44,077 nt of DNA from DASPTR01 sp964475545 (GTDB taxonomy: Archaea; Thermoproteota; Bathyarchaeia; Bathyarchaeales; Bathycorpusculaceae). A program made the translations under genes and the position numbers. Shown here one piece after another: positions 8,280 through 16,001 of this stretch; position 1 is the stretch's first letter, and each line of letters starts with the position of its first letter. Below the pieces are notes generated by a model. That model searched no databases. It saw nothing but the letters and a program-made list of their open reading frames with translations, and had not been told where the DNA came from. Location: positions 1 to 44,077 of the forward strand of contig CAYYXF010000004.1 of the NCBI GenBank assembly GCA_964475545.1, read 5' to 3'.

Positions 8280-8365
8280 TGTTTCACGCAGAGTTAATGG
8301 GGAGATGTCGTTTAAAGCTGTTAAATATCTAACGCTTGCATAGGATTGTGCGGCGTGAGAGAAAC

Positions 8366-9061
8366 TTGCAGATCGAGGTAGACTGGAGCTCAGATATCTC
8401 AAGAAAATTCCTGAAGTTGTCTATCTGCGTCGGAGTTATCAACAACTTATGCAATGAAAAGACGAATGAACACATTCGAAAGCTTAGTAGAAGTGTCTAT
8501 GAGAAGATTAGAGCTGGGTACGACATTGAAACGTTGAAAGACGACCTTACAGTGAGGGCTTATCGGGACTTTTACTGGAAACTTGGCATAGACCCGACGA
8601 AAACGAGACCTGCTGGCGAAGCCTTGCTTAGAAGAGTCTTGCATGGCGATGAGCTTCCAAGCATTTCTGCTGCAGTAGATGCGTACAATCTAGCTTCGAT
8701 GAAGACCATAATCCCGATAAGCGGATTCGATGCTGACCGTTTGGTCCTACCTTTTGAAGTCAGATTCGCAAGGAACGACGAGGTCTTTACAGGAATCGGC
8801 ATGAGCAAGCCAATGCTGCTAACAGACAAAACATTGGTACTTGCTGATGAAAAGCAAGTTCTGTGCATCTACCCCTATCGTGATTCTGATCACTCGAAGA
8901 TTGGCCTGCAGACGCGGAACATTCTAGTCATCGCCTACGGTTCTCCTGGGATAGCTGAGGATCAGATGAAGAAGGCAGTTGAAACAGCGCTCTCATATAT
9001 CATGAAGACCTCTAGAGGAGAAGTCGCGGCGATAAAATTTTTTAGCTGTACCCAGCAATAG
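8366..9061 (+). CDS. B3/B4 tRNA-binding domain protein (COG3382-type)
   Basis: A 231-residue stand-alone relative of the B3/B4 domain of phenylalanyl-tRNA synthetase beta subunit, where the domain edits mischarged tRNA. Visible features are the segment TVRAYRDFYWKLGIDPTKTRPAGEAL, typical of the family, and the C-terminal block with YPYRDSDHSKI. A free-standing editing role is inferred from family knowledge; other amino-acid-related functions are possible. TTG 8336 is the first start, but TTG 8366 gives QIEVDW, the usual family beginning, and a TATA-like TTAAATATC at about 8320 fits transcription near 8346. pyrF follows 16 bases downstream, so they may be co-transcribed. Confidence 0.8.
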   Translation: MQIEVDWSSDISRKFLKLSICVGVINNLCNEKTNEHIRKLSRSVYEKIRAGYDIETLKDDLTVRAYRDFYWKLGIDPTKTRPAGEALLRRVLHGDELPSISAAVDAYNLASMKTIIPISGFDADRLVLPFEVRFARNDEVFTGIGMSKPMLLTDKTLVLADEKQVLCIYPYRDSDHSKIGLQTRNILVIAYGSPGIAEDQMKKAVETALSYIMKTSRGEVAAIKFFSCTQQ

Positions 9062-9077
9062 AACACGGTGTCCAGAT

Positions 9078-9848
9078 ATGACGTTTTGTCTCAAGATGGA
9101 GCAGACTTCAAAGAAGCGCGGGTCTAACATTGTTTTGGCCTTAGATTTTCCTTTCGAGAAGCCCGAAAATCGTCAAAACCTTTTCGCTAAGGCAGACCAA
9201 GTCTTAGATGCAGTTCATCCACATCTTTGTGCTGTGAAGTTCAATCATCATCTAATTCTTCCACTGGGGACATTCGATGGGGCTAGGAAACTCCTAGAGA
9301 AAGCCCATCAAAACGGGCTACTGACCATAATGGATTGCAAGGTAAACGACATAGGCGCCACAAATCAAGTCATCGCCGAATACTATTATGCCGCTGGCTT
9401 TGACGCCTTGATCGCGAACCCTTTCATCGGGTGGGAAGAGGGTCTGAAGCCCATTTTTGATGTTGCAGGTCAAATGGGTCGTGGCGTTATTCTTCTCGTC
9501 TACATGAGCCACAAGGCTGCAGGTGAAGGCTATGGGCAAACAATCATCGAAGCCGAAAGTGGCACGAAGGCATTTCAGTACTTGTCCTTCGCTCGGAAAG
9601 CTCTGAAGTATGGGGCAGATGGCGCGGTTGTAGGCGCAACCTATCCTGAAAAAATAAGACAGGTACATGAAATACTGGGAGAAAAAGTTCCAATCTACTC
9701 GCCAGGGATAGGAGCTCAAGGTGCAACGGTTCAGCCGGCTGTGAGAGCTGGTGCCCGTTATTTAATTGTAGGAAGGGAGATTACTCTTTCAGAAAATCCA
9801 GCGGAGGCGGCAAAGAAAGTCAAAGAGCTAGCTAAGTCTGTAACATAG
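9078..9848 (+). CDS. pyrF: orotidine 5'-phosphate decarboxylase
   Basis: Converts OMP to UMP, the last step of de novo pyrimidine synthesis. It is a TIM-barrel enzyme in the cytoplasm. The catalytic array D86-x-K88-x-x-D91-I is present (MDCKVNDIGATN), with an early substrate Asp/Lys region (VLALDFP; CAVKFNH) and the phosphate-binding end GARYLIVGREIT. Length 256 aa is at the long side of the archaeal form. ATG 9096 is an alternative start. It lies 16 bases after the B3/B4 gene and is convergent with the methyltransferase at 9901. No other pyr gene is in the window. Confidence 0.95.
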   Translation: MTFCLKMEQTSKKRGSNIVLALDFPFEKPENRQNLFAKADQVLDAVHPHLCAVKFNHHLILPLGTFDGARKLLEKAHQNGLLTIMDCKVNDIGATNQVIAEYYYAAGFDALIANPFIGWEEGLKPIFDVAGQMGRGVILLVYMSHKAAGEGYGQTIIEAESGTKAFQYLSFARKALKYGADGAVVGATYPEKIRQVHEILGEKVPIYSPGIGAQGATVQPAVRAGARYLIVGREITLSENPAEAAKKVKELAKSVT

Positions 9849-9900
9849 CTTTGTACGCCGAGTTTGGGAAAACCATTCTTGATGTGAGTGCAGAGCTCTG

Positions 9901-10554
9901 TCATGTCTTTTTCGATGCTAGTATGACATACCCGTTGACCCAATTCCTATGATAGTAGCTTGTGAAAACGTCTTTTTCAAGACTCATGATGCGTAAGCTT
10001 CTCAACAAACTGTGTAGCTCTTGACGGGTGAAGTGATGACCGAAATGAAGAATCTTGCCGGCATCGTCTCTGACTGTGACTGTCCCCAATTCGCCCGTGA
10101 TCTTAACGTCGTCTTTGTATCTCTTCCTATAGACTGGATTTTCCCAAGTTCGCCCGAATTCCTCGATAACGACGTAGCCTGATGGTTTAAGAACCCTGCA
10201 AACTTCGTCCATTATCCTCGGTCTTTCAGCTTTGGAAACCAAAGTAAGAACGCCCAGCATCGTGACCACGTCAAAAGAACGGTCTGGAAAGCACAGGTTT
10301 CGAGCATCGTTCACAATGAGACTTATTCCTTCGAGAATTCCACGCGATTTTTTCTCCTGTAAAGCCAATTCAACTTGCAGGCGGTCTAAGTCGACGCCAG
10401 TGACTTCAAGATCTTCTTCATGCAAGAAAAAACAGGCCCTGCCATAACCACACCCTAGGTCCAAAATGGTTTTTGCCGATTTGCCTTTGACAAAAGTGAT
10501 GAGCTTTGCGGGCAAAGGAATAGTATAAGGCTTCCTTTCGCCGCTAGGCTTCAT
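9901..10554 (-). CDS. SAM-dependent methyltransferase (class I)
   Basis: A class I methyltransferase of 217 aa with motif I ILDLGCGYGRA (about residues 29-39), acidic end of beta-2 (VTGVDLDR), LIVNDARNL, motif IV FDVVTMLGV and motif post-IV MDEVCRVLKPSGYVVIEEFG. It is most like the UbiE/COQ5-type small-molecule group, but the substrate is not evident. TTG 10572 is the first in-frame start; ATG 10554 overlaps the stop of the upstream RHH gene as ATGA, a common coupling arrangement, so I prefer it. The RHH protein may therefore regulate this operon (inference). Confidence 0.82.
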   Translation of the reverse strand: MKPSGERKPYTIPLPAKLITFVKGKSAKTILDLGCGYGRACFFLHEEDLEVTGVDLDRLQVELALQEKKSRGILEGISLIVNDARNLCFPDRSFDVVTMLGVLTLVSKAERPRIMDEVCRVLKPSGYVVIEEFGRTWENPVYRKRYKDDVKITGELGTVTVRDDAGKILHFGHHFTRQELHSLLRSLRIMSLEKDVFTSYYHRNWVNGYVILASKKT

Positions 10555-10703
10555 CTTCCACGTCTTTCCCAAAGCTCTTTCTTCAGCAGATCCCTCACTG
10601 AAGATCTGATGGCCGAGCTTCGACTCGGGTACATGTTTGCCCTCACGAGCTCGTCTAAGCCTTCTAAATAAGCTTCAGGCAGCAAGACTGTTACAAGCTT
10701 CAC
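10551..10703 (-). CDS. 50-residue ribbon-helix-helix (CopG/NikR-like) protein
   Basis: A small gene of 50 codons: a beta strand VKLVTVLLPEAYLEGLDELV, then MYPSRSSAIRSSVRDLLKKEL, matching the ribbon-helix-helix fold (strand, helix, SRSxAIR turn, helix). Such dimers bind DNA through the strand. GTG start at 10703, with a run of seven G ending 7 bases upstream as a possible ribosome site. TATA-like AAATATAAAA (plus-strand orientation) lies at 10745-10754. It shares an ATGA overlap with the methyltransferase. The operator is unknown; self-regulation is the usual role. It is convincing despite its length because pattern, ribosome site and overlap agree. Confidence 0.75.
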   Translation of the reverse strand: MKLVTVLLPEAYLEGLDELVRANMYPSRSSAIRSSVRDLLKKELWERRGR

Positions 10704-10744
10704 GCTAATGCCCCCCCAAACATATTAAGCATATAACATGCTGC

Positions 10745-10754
10745 AAATATAAAA
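10745..10754 (-). promoter_or_regulatory. TATA-like element of the RHH/methyltransferase operon
   Basis: On the minus strand this reads TTTTATATTT, about 26 bases before a start near 10725, leaving a 22-base leader with a G-run. A second, closer TATA-like site (TTATATGC at 10729-10737) would give a leaderless GTG message. Confidence 0.4.
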
Positions 10755-10973
10755 CTTGACTCAGCATCAGCCCTTGGCAATTTTAACACTGAATGATTTT
10801 CCGTCTAGCATCGAAAGACAGGGCTCTGAACGACATCGTCAACAGTTTTGTGCAAAATGTATGCCTCGCAGGATTGCTCTCAAAAGCGCCTCTAATATTT
10901 CGAATATTCCTTTTGTGGGCAAATCATAAATGGCAAAACAGCACAGCAATTAGCAACTCGGAGAGTGGCAATC

Positions 10974-12176
10974 ATGCAAGAGGCATTTGATCCGAAAATG
11001 TTCGTTAACGCTGAGATTGAAAAGACGAAGAAAACCATTGGCAAGAAAAGGGCGCTGGTCGCAGTTTCAGGTGGAGTCGACAGCACAACTTGTGCCGTTC
11101 TGACACGTAAAGCCATAGGAGAAAACCTTGCCTGCGTGATACTAGATGACGCTTTCATGCGAGAAGGCGAACCTGAGCATGTCGCCAAGGTTCTTTCTGA
11201 ACCACCCTTCAATGTGCCTATGAGAATAGTCAATGCCCGTGATCGTTTCTTGCAGGCCCTGAAGGGTTTGAGAGATGCAGAAGAGAAGCGGAAAATGTTC
11301 CGCCAAACTTTCTATCAAGTTCTAGGCGAGGCCGCGAAAAAGGAAGACTGCGAGTTTCTGGTTCAAGGCACAATTCGGGCCGATGTCATGGAAACCGTGG
11401 GTGGCGTGAAGACGCAGCACAATGTTCTGGAGCAGATGGGCATAAACCCAATGGAACGTTTTGGCTTCAAGGTGGTTGAGCCTCTTGTGACTTTGTTCAA
11501 GGAGCAAGTCAGAATCGTGGCAAGACACTTGGGCTTGCCTCAGGAATTCTCTGAAAGGCAGCCCTTCCCAGGTCCAGGCTTATCAGTTCGTGTGGTTGGT
11601 GAGATCAGGTCAGACAAGCTTGAAACAGTAAAGAAGGCAACAACAATTGTTGAAAGCGAGCTTGCTCAACATAAACCCAGTCAATATTTCGCTGTGATCC
11701 TTGACAATGAAGTTGCAGAGGGAGTCGAGACCATTCGTTTGCAGGAAACTGCTGCTAGATTGCTGAACGTGCCGTCAAGAAATGTTCAGGCGAAGATCCT
11801 CGGAGACAAGGCCACCGGAGTAGCAGAGGGGAAGAGGCAGTATGGCGAAATAGTCGGCTTGAAAGTTCAAACTGGGAGTGGCCAACTTCATGAGGCAGCT
11901 GTCCTGAACATCGTTGCACTTCAGGCAAAGATAATCACTGAAAACCCAGCTGTGACGAGAGTTTTTTACGCGGTCAAAGATTCAGGCGAAAAGAAACCTT
12001 ACGTGATAGGTGTTCGGTCTGTTCAGACAAAGGATTTCTTGACTGCAACTGTGTCGGAAATTCCATGGTCGACTCTGAACAAAATCGCAGAGAAGATTAT
12101 TGAAAGCTGCTCGAAGGTGTCAACCGTATATTATGATGTGACTCCGAAACCGCCGGCAACCATTGAAATGGAGTAG
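10974..12176 (+). CDS. guaAB: GMP synthase ATP pyrophosphatase subunit, enlarged
   Basis: The N-type ATP-pyrophosphatase half of GMP synthase, which adenylates and aminates XMP; in archaea a separate glutaminase subunit supplies ammonia. P-loop SGGVDSTTC (residues about 33-41), the region GTIRADVMET, the family's FPGPGLSVRVVGE, and the C-terminal PPATIEME are all present. At 400 aa it is about 90 longer than usual. The extra residues appear as two inserts: after QYFAVIL (about 35) and after EIVGLKV (about 50). ATG 10974 has GGAG 10 bases upstream (10960-10963), better than GTG 10965. The glutaminase gene is not in the window. Confidence 0.88.
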   Translation: MQEAFDPKMFVNAEIEKTKKTIGKKRALVAVSGGVDSTTCAVLTRKAIGENLACVILDDAFMREGEPEHVAKVLSEPPFNVPMRIVNARDRFLQALKGLRDAEEKRKMFRQTFYQVLGEAAKKEDCEFLVQGTIRADVMETVGGVKTQHNVLEQMGINPMERFGFKVVEPLVTLFKEQVRIVARHLGLPQEFSERQPFPGPGLSVRVVGEIRSDKLETVKKATTIVESELAQHKPSQYFAVILDNEVAEGVETIRLQETAARLLNVPSRNVQAKILGDKATGVAEGKRQYGEIVGLKVQTGSGQLHEAAVLNIVALQAKIITENPAVTRVFYAVKDSGEKKPYVIGVRSVQTKDFLTATVSEIPWSTLNKIAEKIIESCSKVSTVYYDVTPKPPATIEME

Positions 12177-12263
12177 CGAACAATAGCTGAGAGAATCGTG
12201 GATTAGATTCGTAGAAAGGCAAAAGAGTGGCCAACCGCTTTAGTAATTCATAGGTACCCTGGA

Positions 12264-12488
12264 ATGACGTTTCAATGTCCCAATTGTGGACACGAGTTTG
12301 ACAACAAGGTCTCGGTTGCCCAAGGTACTTTCGGACTGGGCGGCTTCAGTTTCGGTTTGCGCGCTGCTCTTCCCCAACTTTGGCCTTTCACCACTCGAGT
12401 CTATGCAAGGTGCCCCAATTGCGGCAGAAGAGGATGGATCAAGGTTGTTCCTCCTCAGCACAAAGTACTAATAGGATTGCCACGGTAA
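12264..12488 (+). CDS. small zinc-ribbon protein
   Basis: A 74-residue protein with two zinc knuckles, CPNCGHEF near the N-terminus and CPNCGRRGW near residue 50, separated by about 40 residues with Gly-Phe rich and hydrophobic character (GTFGLGGFSFGLRAALP). The four Cys could form one zinc site. Family not recognised; many archaeal small zinc ribbons bind RNA polymerase or nucleic acid, but no function can be claimed here. It lies between guaAB and an arcadin-1-like gene, 32 bases before the latter, and may be co-transcribed with it. Confidence 0.65.
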   Translation: MTFQCPNCGHEFDNKVSVAQGTFGLGGFSFGLRAALPQLWPFTTRVYARCPNCGRRGWIKVVPPQHKVLIGLPR

Positions 12489-12519
12489 GTCCTATCAAGT
12501 TCTCCGACTGTGAATAATC

Positions 12520-12846
12520 ATGTTTCGCGTTAGAGTGAATAAGATCGAGTCAATTCGAGACCCGGATGGTAACCTTGGAAAGCGCATAGAGCTGCTTGAA
12601 GATAGGGAGGTTCCACGTTTCGCAGTAAGGGCACAGACGGAAGAGGCCCAGGCTGTGCAGGAGGTTCTTCAGGCCTTACAGCAGCAGATGCCAATGTTCA
12701 CGCCGAAGGCGCAGTTTGCGATTCCGAAGATTATTCTTTTCTTGACGGAGCAAGAATATGAAAGCCTCTGTATAGAATTTGACGTGAACCAAGTCTATGA
12801 CATAGCGCTCGAAAGTCAAGCAATAAGATTCAGGAAAGCCGTATGA
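12520..12846 (+). CDS. arcadin-1-like small protein (tentative)
   Basis: A 108-residue protein with a beta-rich N-terminus (FRVRVNKIESIRDPDG, RIELLEDREVP), a central EEA/Q-rich helix, and an LFLTEQEYESL motif. From memory the pattern (RV...ELVE.R followed by an EEAE helix and LTxEEY) resembles arcadin-1, a component encoded with crenactin in Thermoproteota. No crenactin or other arcadin gene is in the window, so the assignment rests on pattern alone. It is convergent with the next gene, overlapping its 3' end by 17 bases. The alternative is an uncharacterised family. Confidence 0.5.
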   Translation: MFRVRVNKIESIRDPDGNLGKRIELLEDREVPRFAVRAQTEEAQAVQEVLQALQQQMPMFTPKAQFAIPKIILFLTEQEYESLCIEFDVNQVYDIALESQAIRFRKAV

Positions 12847-13165
12847 TATCCTTTCTTGCGTTCCTCAGGGCGGAATGCTTCGGGTGGAAAGACAGCACAA
12901 ACATCATGTTTCTTAGCGTTGTGTAGATCTCCTGTTCGCTTGATTCTTCACCATTGTTGCAGTAGATTGGGATGGGTTCTTCATCACCATGCTGGTAGTA
13001 AACGTATATGGGCGTGAACCTTCTGCTGAAGGTTTTGACCTCAACGTCCATTTTCAGCAAGCCGGCCATCTTCTCAGCCGCCATGCTTACAGGTCTCAGT
13101 CTGCTTTCTCGTGAAGTGAAACTTGAAGCATAAACCACCAGCTTCCCAGTCTGAAGATCGAACAT
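12830..13165 (-). CDS. conserved hypothetical protein
   Basis: A 111-residue mixed alpha/beta protein, not recognised. It starts MFDLQTGKLVVYASSFTS and has an aromatic segment FTPIYVYYQHGDEEPIPIYC. No membrane segment, zinc site or coiled coil is seen. GTG 13180 is possible, but ATG 13165 has GGAGGTG 12 bases upstream and a nearer GAGGGA. Its 3' end overlaps the convergent neighbour by 17 bases, so the two transcripts would be antisense at their ends. Confidence 0.55.
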   Translation of the reverse strand: MFDLQTGKLVVYASSFTSRESRLRPVSMAAEKMAGLLKMDVEVKTFSRRFTPIYVYYQHGDEEPIPIYCNNGEESSEQEIYTTLRNMMFVLSFHPKHSALRNARKDIIRLS

Positions 13166-13309
13166 GCTATCCCTCAACACCTCCGCTGTCAGGAACGCTT
13201 TTAAGAACAGTGTCGAATCAACATACGCTTACTGCAGAGAGAGACGGGTTAAAGTGACTGTTCCTGAGTAGATGCTTTAAAAAGGGGCTCTTTGAAGTGG
13301 GGGATTCTC

Positions 13310-13597
13310 ATGAAAGTTAGGGCTCACGTATTCGTAAGTGGCAGAGTGCAGGGCGTCTTCTTTAGGTCTGAGACAGAGCTGCAAGCCAAAGTACTCAATG
13401 TGACAGGTTGGGTTCGGAACTTGGCTGACGGCAGGGTTGAGGCTGTTTTTGAAGGAGAAGAGACAAACGTAAGGCAGCTTGTGGATTTCTGTAAGAGGGG
13501 ACCACTTGGGGCGAGGGTGACGAACGCAAAAGCTGTTTGGGAGACCTACACAGGCGAATTCGACAGTTTTAAAGCAAGAGGTGGATTACGTTTCTAG
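13310..13597 (+). CDS. acyP: acylphosphatase
   Basis: Hydrolyses acyl phosphates such as carbamoyl or acetyl phosphate. It is a small (95 aa) ferredoxin-fold enzyme. The two catalytic residues are present: R19 in VSGRVQGVFFR and N37 in GWVRNLADG, and the rest of the family pattern (VEAVFEGEE) follows. TTG 13292 precedes in frame, but ATG 13310 is the family start and has GGGGGA upstream with suitable spacing. It is convergent with the hypothetical coiled-coil gene, 3 bases apart. The call is firm. Confidence 0.93.
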   Translation: MKVRAHVFVSGRVQGVFFRSETELQAKVLNVTGWVRNLADGRVEAVFEGEETNVRQLVDFCKRGPLGARVTNAKAVWETYTGEFDSFKARGGLRF

Positions 13598-13600
13598 GGT

Positions 13601-14005
13601 TCAAGGAACTTTCTTCGGTACCCTGAAGTGTGATGCTTTCCCAGCGCTCACGTAATCTCCGCCCATTCCCCGCACTGTGGAAGCTATTTTGGAAAAATTC
13701 TCAGAACCCAGAAACTGTCGTGGTTTTATGATAACATAATCATCCTTTTCCTCGAAGCTTAGCAAGCTTTCCAGATCATCTGGAAACATCATTCTGACGT
13801 CTTCTAACGCCTTTGACTTCTGTGCAGCTTGTGGTAGAGCATGCGAAATCGGCGGTGCAGCTATTGGCTGAGTGATCTGTGAGACTACAATTGATTTTAG
13901 TGATGCTGAAACTTGGCGCAGGTCCTCCATGATTCCGTTCAGTATCACGACAAGCTCGTCAACACGCTTCGTCAGGTTTTCAATTTTCTCTTTATCGGCG
14001 CTCAT
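13601..14005 (-). CDS. hypothetical protein with N-terminal coiled coil
   Basis: A 134-residue protein, not recognised. Residues about 3-45 form a heptad-like coiled coil (KEKIENLTKRVDELVVILN), then a Pro/Ala-rich linker, then a C-terminal domain with YVIIKPRQFLGSENF and ending SAGKASHFRVPKK. The tail looks like a small DNA- or protein-binding module. ATG at 14005 (MSADKEK) is more sensible than ATG 14023. It is divergent from rtcA. Confidence 0.55.
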   Translation of the reverse strand: MSADKEKIENLTKRVDELVVILNGIMEDLRQVSASLKSIVVSQITQPIAAPPISHALPQAAQKSKALEDVRMMFPDDLESLLSFEEKDDYVIIKPRQFLGSENFSKIASTVRGMGGDYVSAGKASHFRVPKKVP

Positions 14006-14098
14006 AGTCCTTCTTCCTCTCAAACCCTTATTACATGGCGGATTTATTAATTGTTTCTGACTCTTCTAAACTTCGACGATAGGAGAACTCTTGCGTAC

Positions 14099-15136
14099 AT
14101 GATTGAGGTTGATGGAAGTGAGAAAAGCGGAAGTGGCACAATCCTTAGGCTGTCTGTTGCATTGTCTGCCATAGTTGGACAGCCACTGCACATTCATAAC
14201 ATCAGACAGAACCGCCCGGAGCCTGGGTTGAAGCCTCAACATCTCGAAGCAGTCCTGACAGCTGCAAGGCTTTGCGATGCCGAACTGCAGGGCGCTGAGC
14301 TTAAATCGCGTGAACTCTGGTTCAAACCGCGAAAAGTGAAGAGCGGTAGAATTGAGGCTGAGATTGGTACGGCTGGAAGCATTCCTATGTTGCTGATGAC
14401 CGTGCTCCCGATATGCGCTTCTGCTGAACAAACGGTGCAGCTGCATGTGACGAAGGGCGGAACAGATGTGTTGCATTCACCTGCGATTAACTATCTGCGT
14501 TCTGTTTTTTTGCCTGCGCTCAAGCGTATGGGGCTAGTCGCTTCCTTGGCGGTTCATAAGTATGGATATTACCCTAAGGGCATGGGAGAAGTGACAATGA
14601 TTGTTGAGCCCTGCAAATCCTTTAAGCCGATGCTTTTGGAAAGCTTTGGTAAGATCAAAGCTGTGAAGGGAGTTTCCGTCTGCACTTTTCTGGCTGATAG
14701 GAAGGTTGCAGAACGGCAAGCAAGAGCAGCTAGAGACTATCTGAACGAAAGGAGCTTTTCGGCGGACATTCAAATAGTAAATGACATGTCTAATTCTCTG
14801 CAGAGGGGTAGTTCGCTTGTCTTGTGGACTGAAACGAATACTGGCGCAATCTTGGGCGCTGATTCCATCGGCGAGTTAGGGAAGCCGAGTGAAGCGGTTG
14901 GAAAAGAGGCTGCTGAGAAATTCTTCGATGAAGTTTCAGTTGAGCCCACCGTTGATTCGCATCTGGCAGACATGCTTATCCCGTATGTGGCCTTGGCAAA
15001 CGGTAGATCTGCATTTCTGACACGGGTGATTTCCGAGCATTTGGAAACGAATATTTGGCTTGCCGAGAAATTGCTGGATGTGCGATTCAATGTCAAGAGG
15101 ACAGGTCGTCTCTACAAGGTTGAAAAGGCTACTTGA
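14099..15136 (+). CDS. rtcA: RNA 3'-terminal phosphate cyclase
   Basis: Converts an RNA 3'-phosphate to a 2',3'-cyclic phosphate using ATP through an enzyme-AMP intermediate. Family marks are GSGTILRLSVALSA at the N-terminus, the RPEPGLKPQHL segment, the HVTKGGTDV motif and DSHLADMLIPY near residue 286, containing the active-site His. The 345-residue length is usual. The frame is open to 14051; ATG 14099 starts at the conserved IEVDGSEKSGSG. It is followed by a methyltransferase 63 bases on and trm5 beyond, all on the plus strand, so an RNA-processing cluster is likely. Confidence 0.94.
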   Translation: MIEVDGSEKSGSGTILRLSVALSAIVGQPLHIHNIRQNRPEPGLKPQHLEAVLTAARLCDAELQGAELKSRELWFKPRKVKSGRIEAEIGTAGSIPMLLMTVLPICASAEQTVQLHVTKGGTDVLHSPAINYLRSVFLPALKRMGLVASLAVHKYGYYPKGMGEVTMIVEPCKSFKPMLLESFGKIKAVKGVSVCTFLADRKVAERQARAARDYLNERSFSADIQIVNDMSNSLQRGSSLVLWTETNTGAILGADSIGELGKPSEAVGKEAAEKFFDEVSVEPTVDSHLADMLIPYVALANGRSAFLTRVISEHLETNIWLAEKLLDVRFNVKRTGRLYKVEKAT

Positions 15137-15199
15137 GGACTATGTGTTCGGGAAATCGCAGAAACTTGCCAGAAATCTGAGGCTTGAGGTAGGGTCAAA

Positions 15200-15994
15200 A
15201 TGAGTGCAACTGCTCGAAAGAGGCTTATTCAGGAATATTATTCGAGGAGAGCTAGAAATTATGATAAGCAGAAGATTCGCACTTGGAAATCAAAACAGGG
15301 TTTCGGAGACGAAGTGTTCAGCAAGTTAATCAATTCGTTGACAGGACTTGAGGGCAAGTATGTTTTGGAAGTCTGCATGGGAACTGGCAGGACAAGTCTT
15401 CCTTTCTTGCGGAAGATCAGCCCGTGGCTGGTGGGACTGGATCTGTCAAAAGAGATGCTGAAGGTTGCTAAGGAAAAGATGTGTCCTTTCAAAGAGAGAA
15501 TCAGCTTGATCTTAGGTGATGCTGAAAATCTCCCTTTCGGAGACGGAGCTTTCGACGCTTTGATCTGCACCAGCGCGATGCACTACTTTGGTTATCCTGA
15601 AAAGAGCCTAGCTGAGTTTTCCCGAGTGCTACGCGAGAAGGGAGTTTTCGTATATGGCGATCTAACATTGCACGAGCTAGACGAGCAGGGTTTCCTCGAC
15701 AGATTGGAAAGAACAGTTTCTCTTGCTCATAAAAACTATTTCAGACCTTCGGAGATGAGGAAGATGCTGGAAGATAACGGATTTCGCGCTTCTTGTGCGG
15801 ACACTGTTGCGTATAGGAAAGCGTTCAACTACTTGATTGAAGATAAGGGAAGATACTTTGGAGTGAAGCCTGAAGCTATTGATGAATGTGTACGAGCTGC
15901 TTCTCCAGATGAGAGAAAACTGTATTCCCTGAGCAATGATGAAATAACCTTGTTTTACACGTTGATCAAGGCAATCAAGAAGGGCAAGCTCTAG
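15200..15994 (+). CDS. SAM-dependent methyltransferase (UbiE/COQ5-like)
   Basis: A class I methyltransferase (264 aa): motif I YVLEVCMGTGRTSLPF with the unusual Cys-Met-Gly in place of the Gly-x-Gly core, then LVGLDLSKEM, LGDAENLPF and FDALICTSAMHYF, and RVLREKGVFVYGD. N-terminal YYSRRARNYDK is common to UbiE-like enzymes. Substrate unknown; lipid or quinone relatives are possible. ATG 15200 has GAGGTAGGG upstream with good spacing. It sits between rtcA and trm5, with 7 bases to trm5. An alternative is a tRNA or small-molecule methylase belonging to the same RNA cluster. Confidence 0.82.
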   Translation: MSATARKRLIQEYYSRRARNYDKQKIRTWKSKQGFGDEVFSKLINSLTGLEGKYVLEVCMGTGRTSLPFLRKISPWLVGLDLSKEMLKVAKEKMCPFKERISLILGDAENLPFGDGAFDALICTSAMHYFGYPEKSLAEFSRVLREKGVFVYGDLTLHELDEQGFLDRLERTVSLAHKNYFRPSEMRKMLEDNGFRASCADTVAYRKAFNYLIEDKGRYFGVKPEAIDECVRAASPDERKLYSLSNDEITLFYTLIKAIKKGKL

Positions 15995-16001
15995 TGATAG
16001 C

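Noticed and set aside
15120..15203. 27-codon frame between rtcA and the methyltransferase (MKRLLEDYVFGK...)
   Set aside because: It overlaps the rtcA end and the next ATG, but has no independent support; too short to claim.
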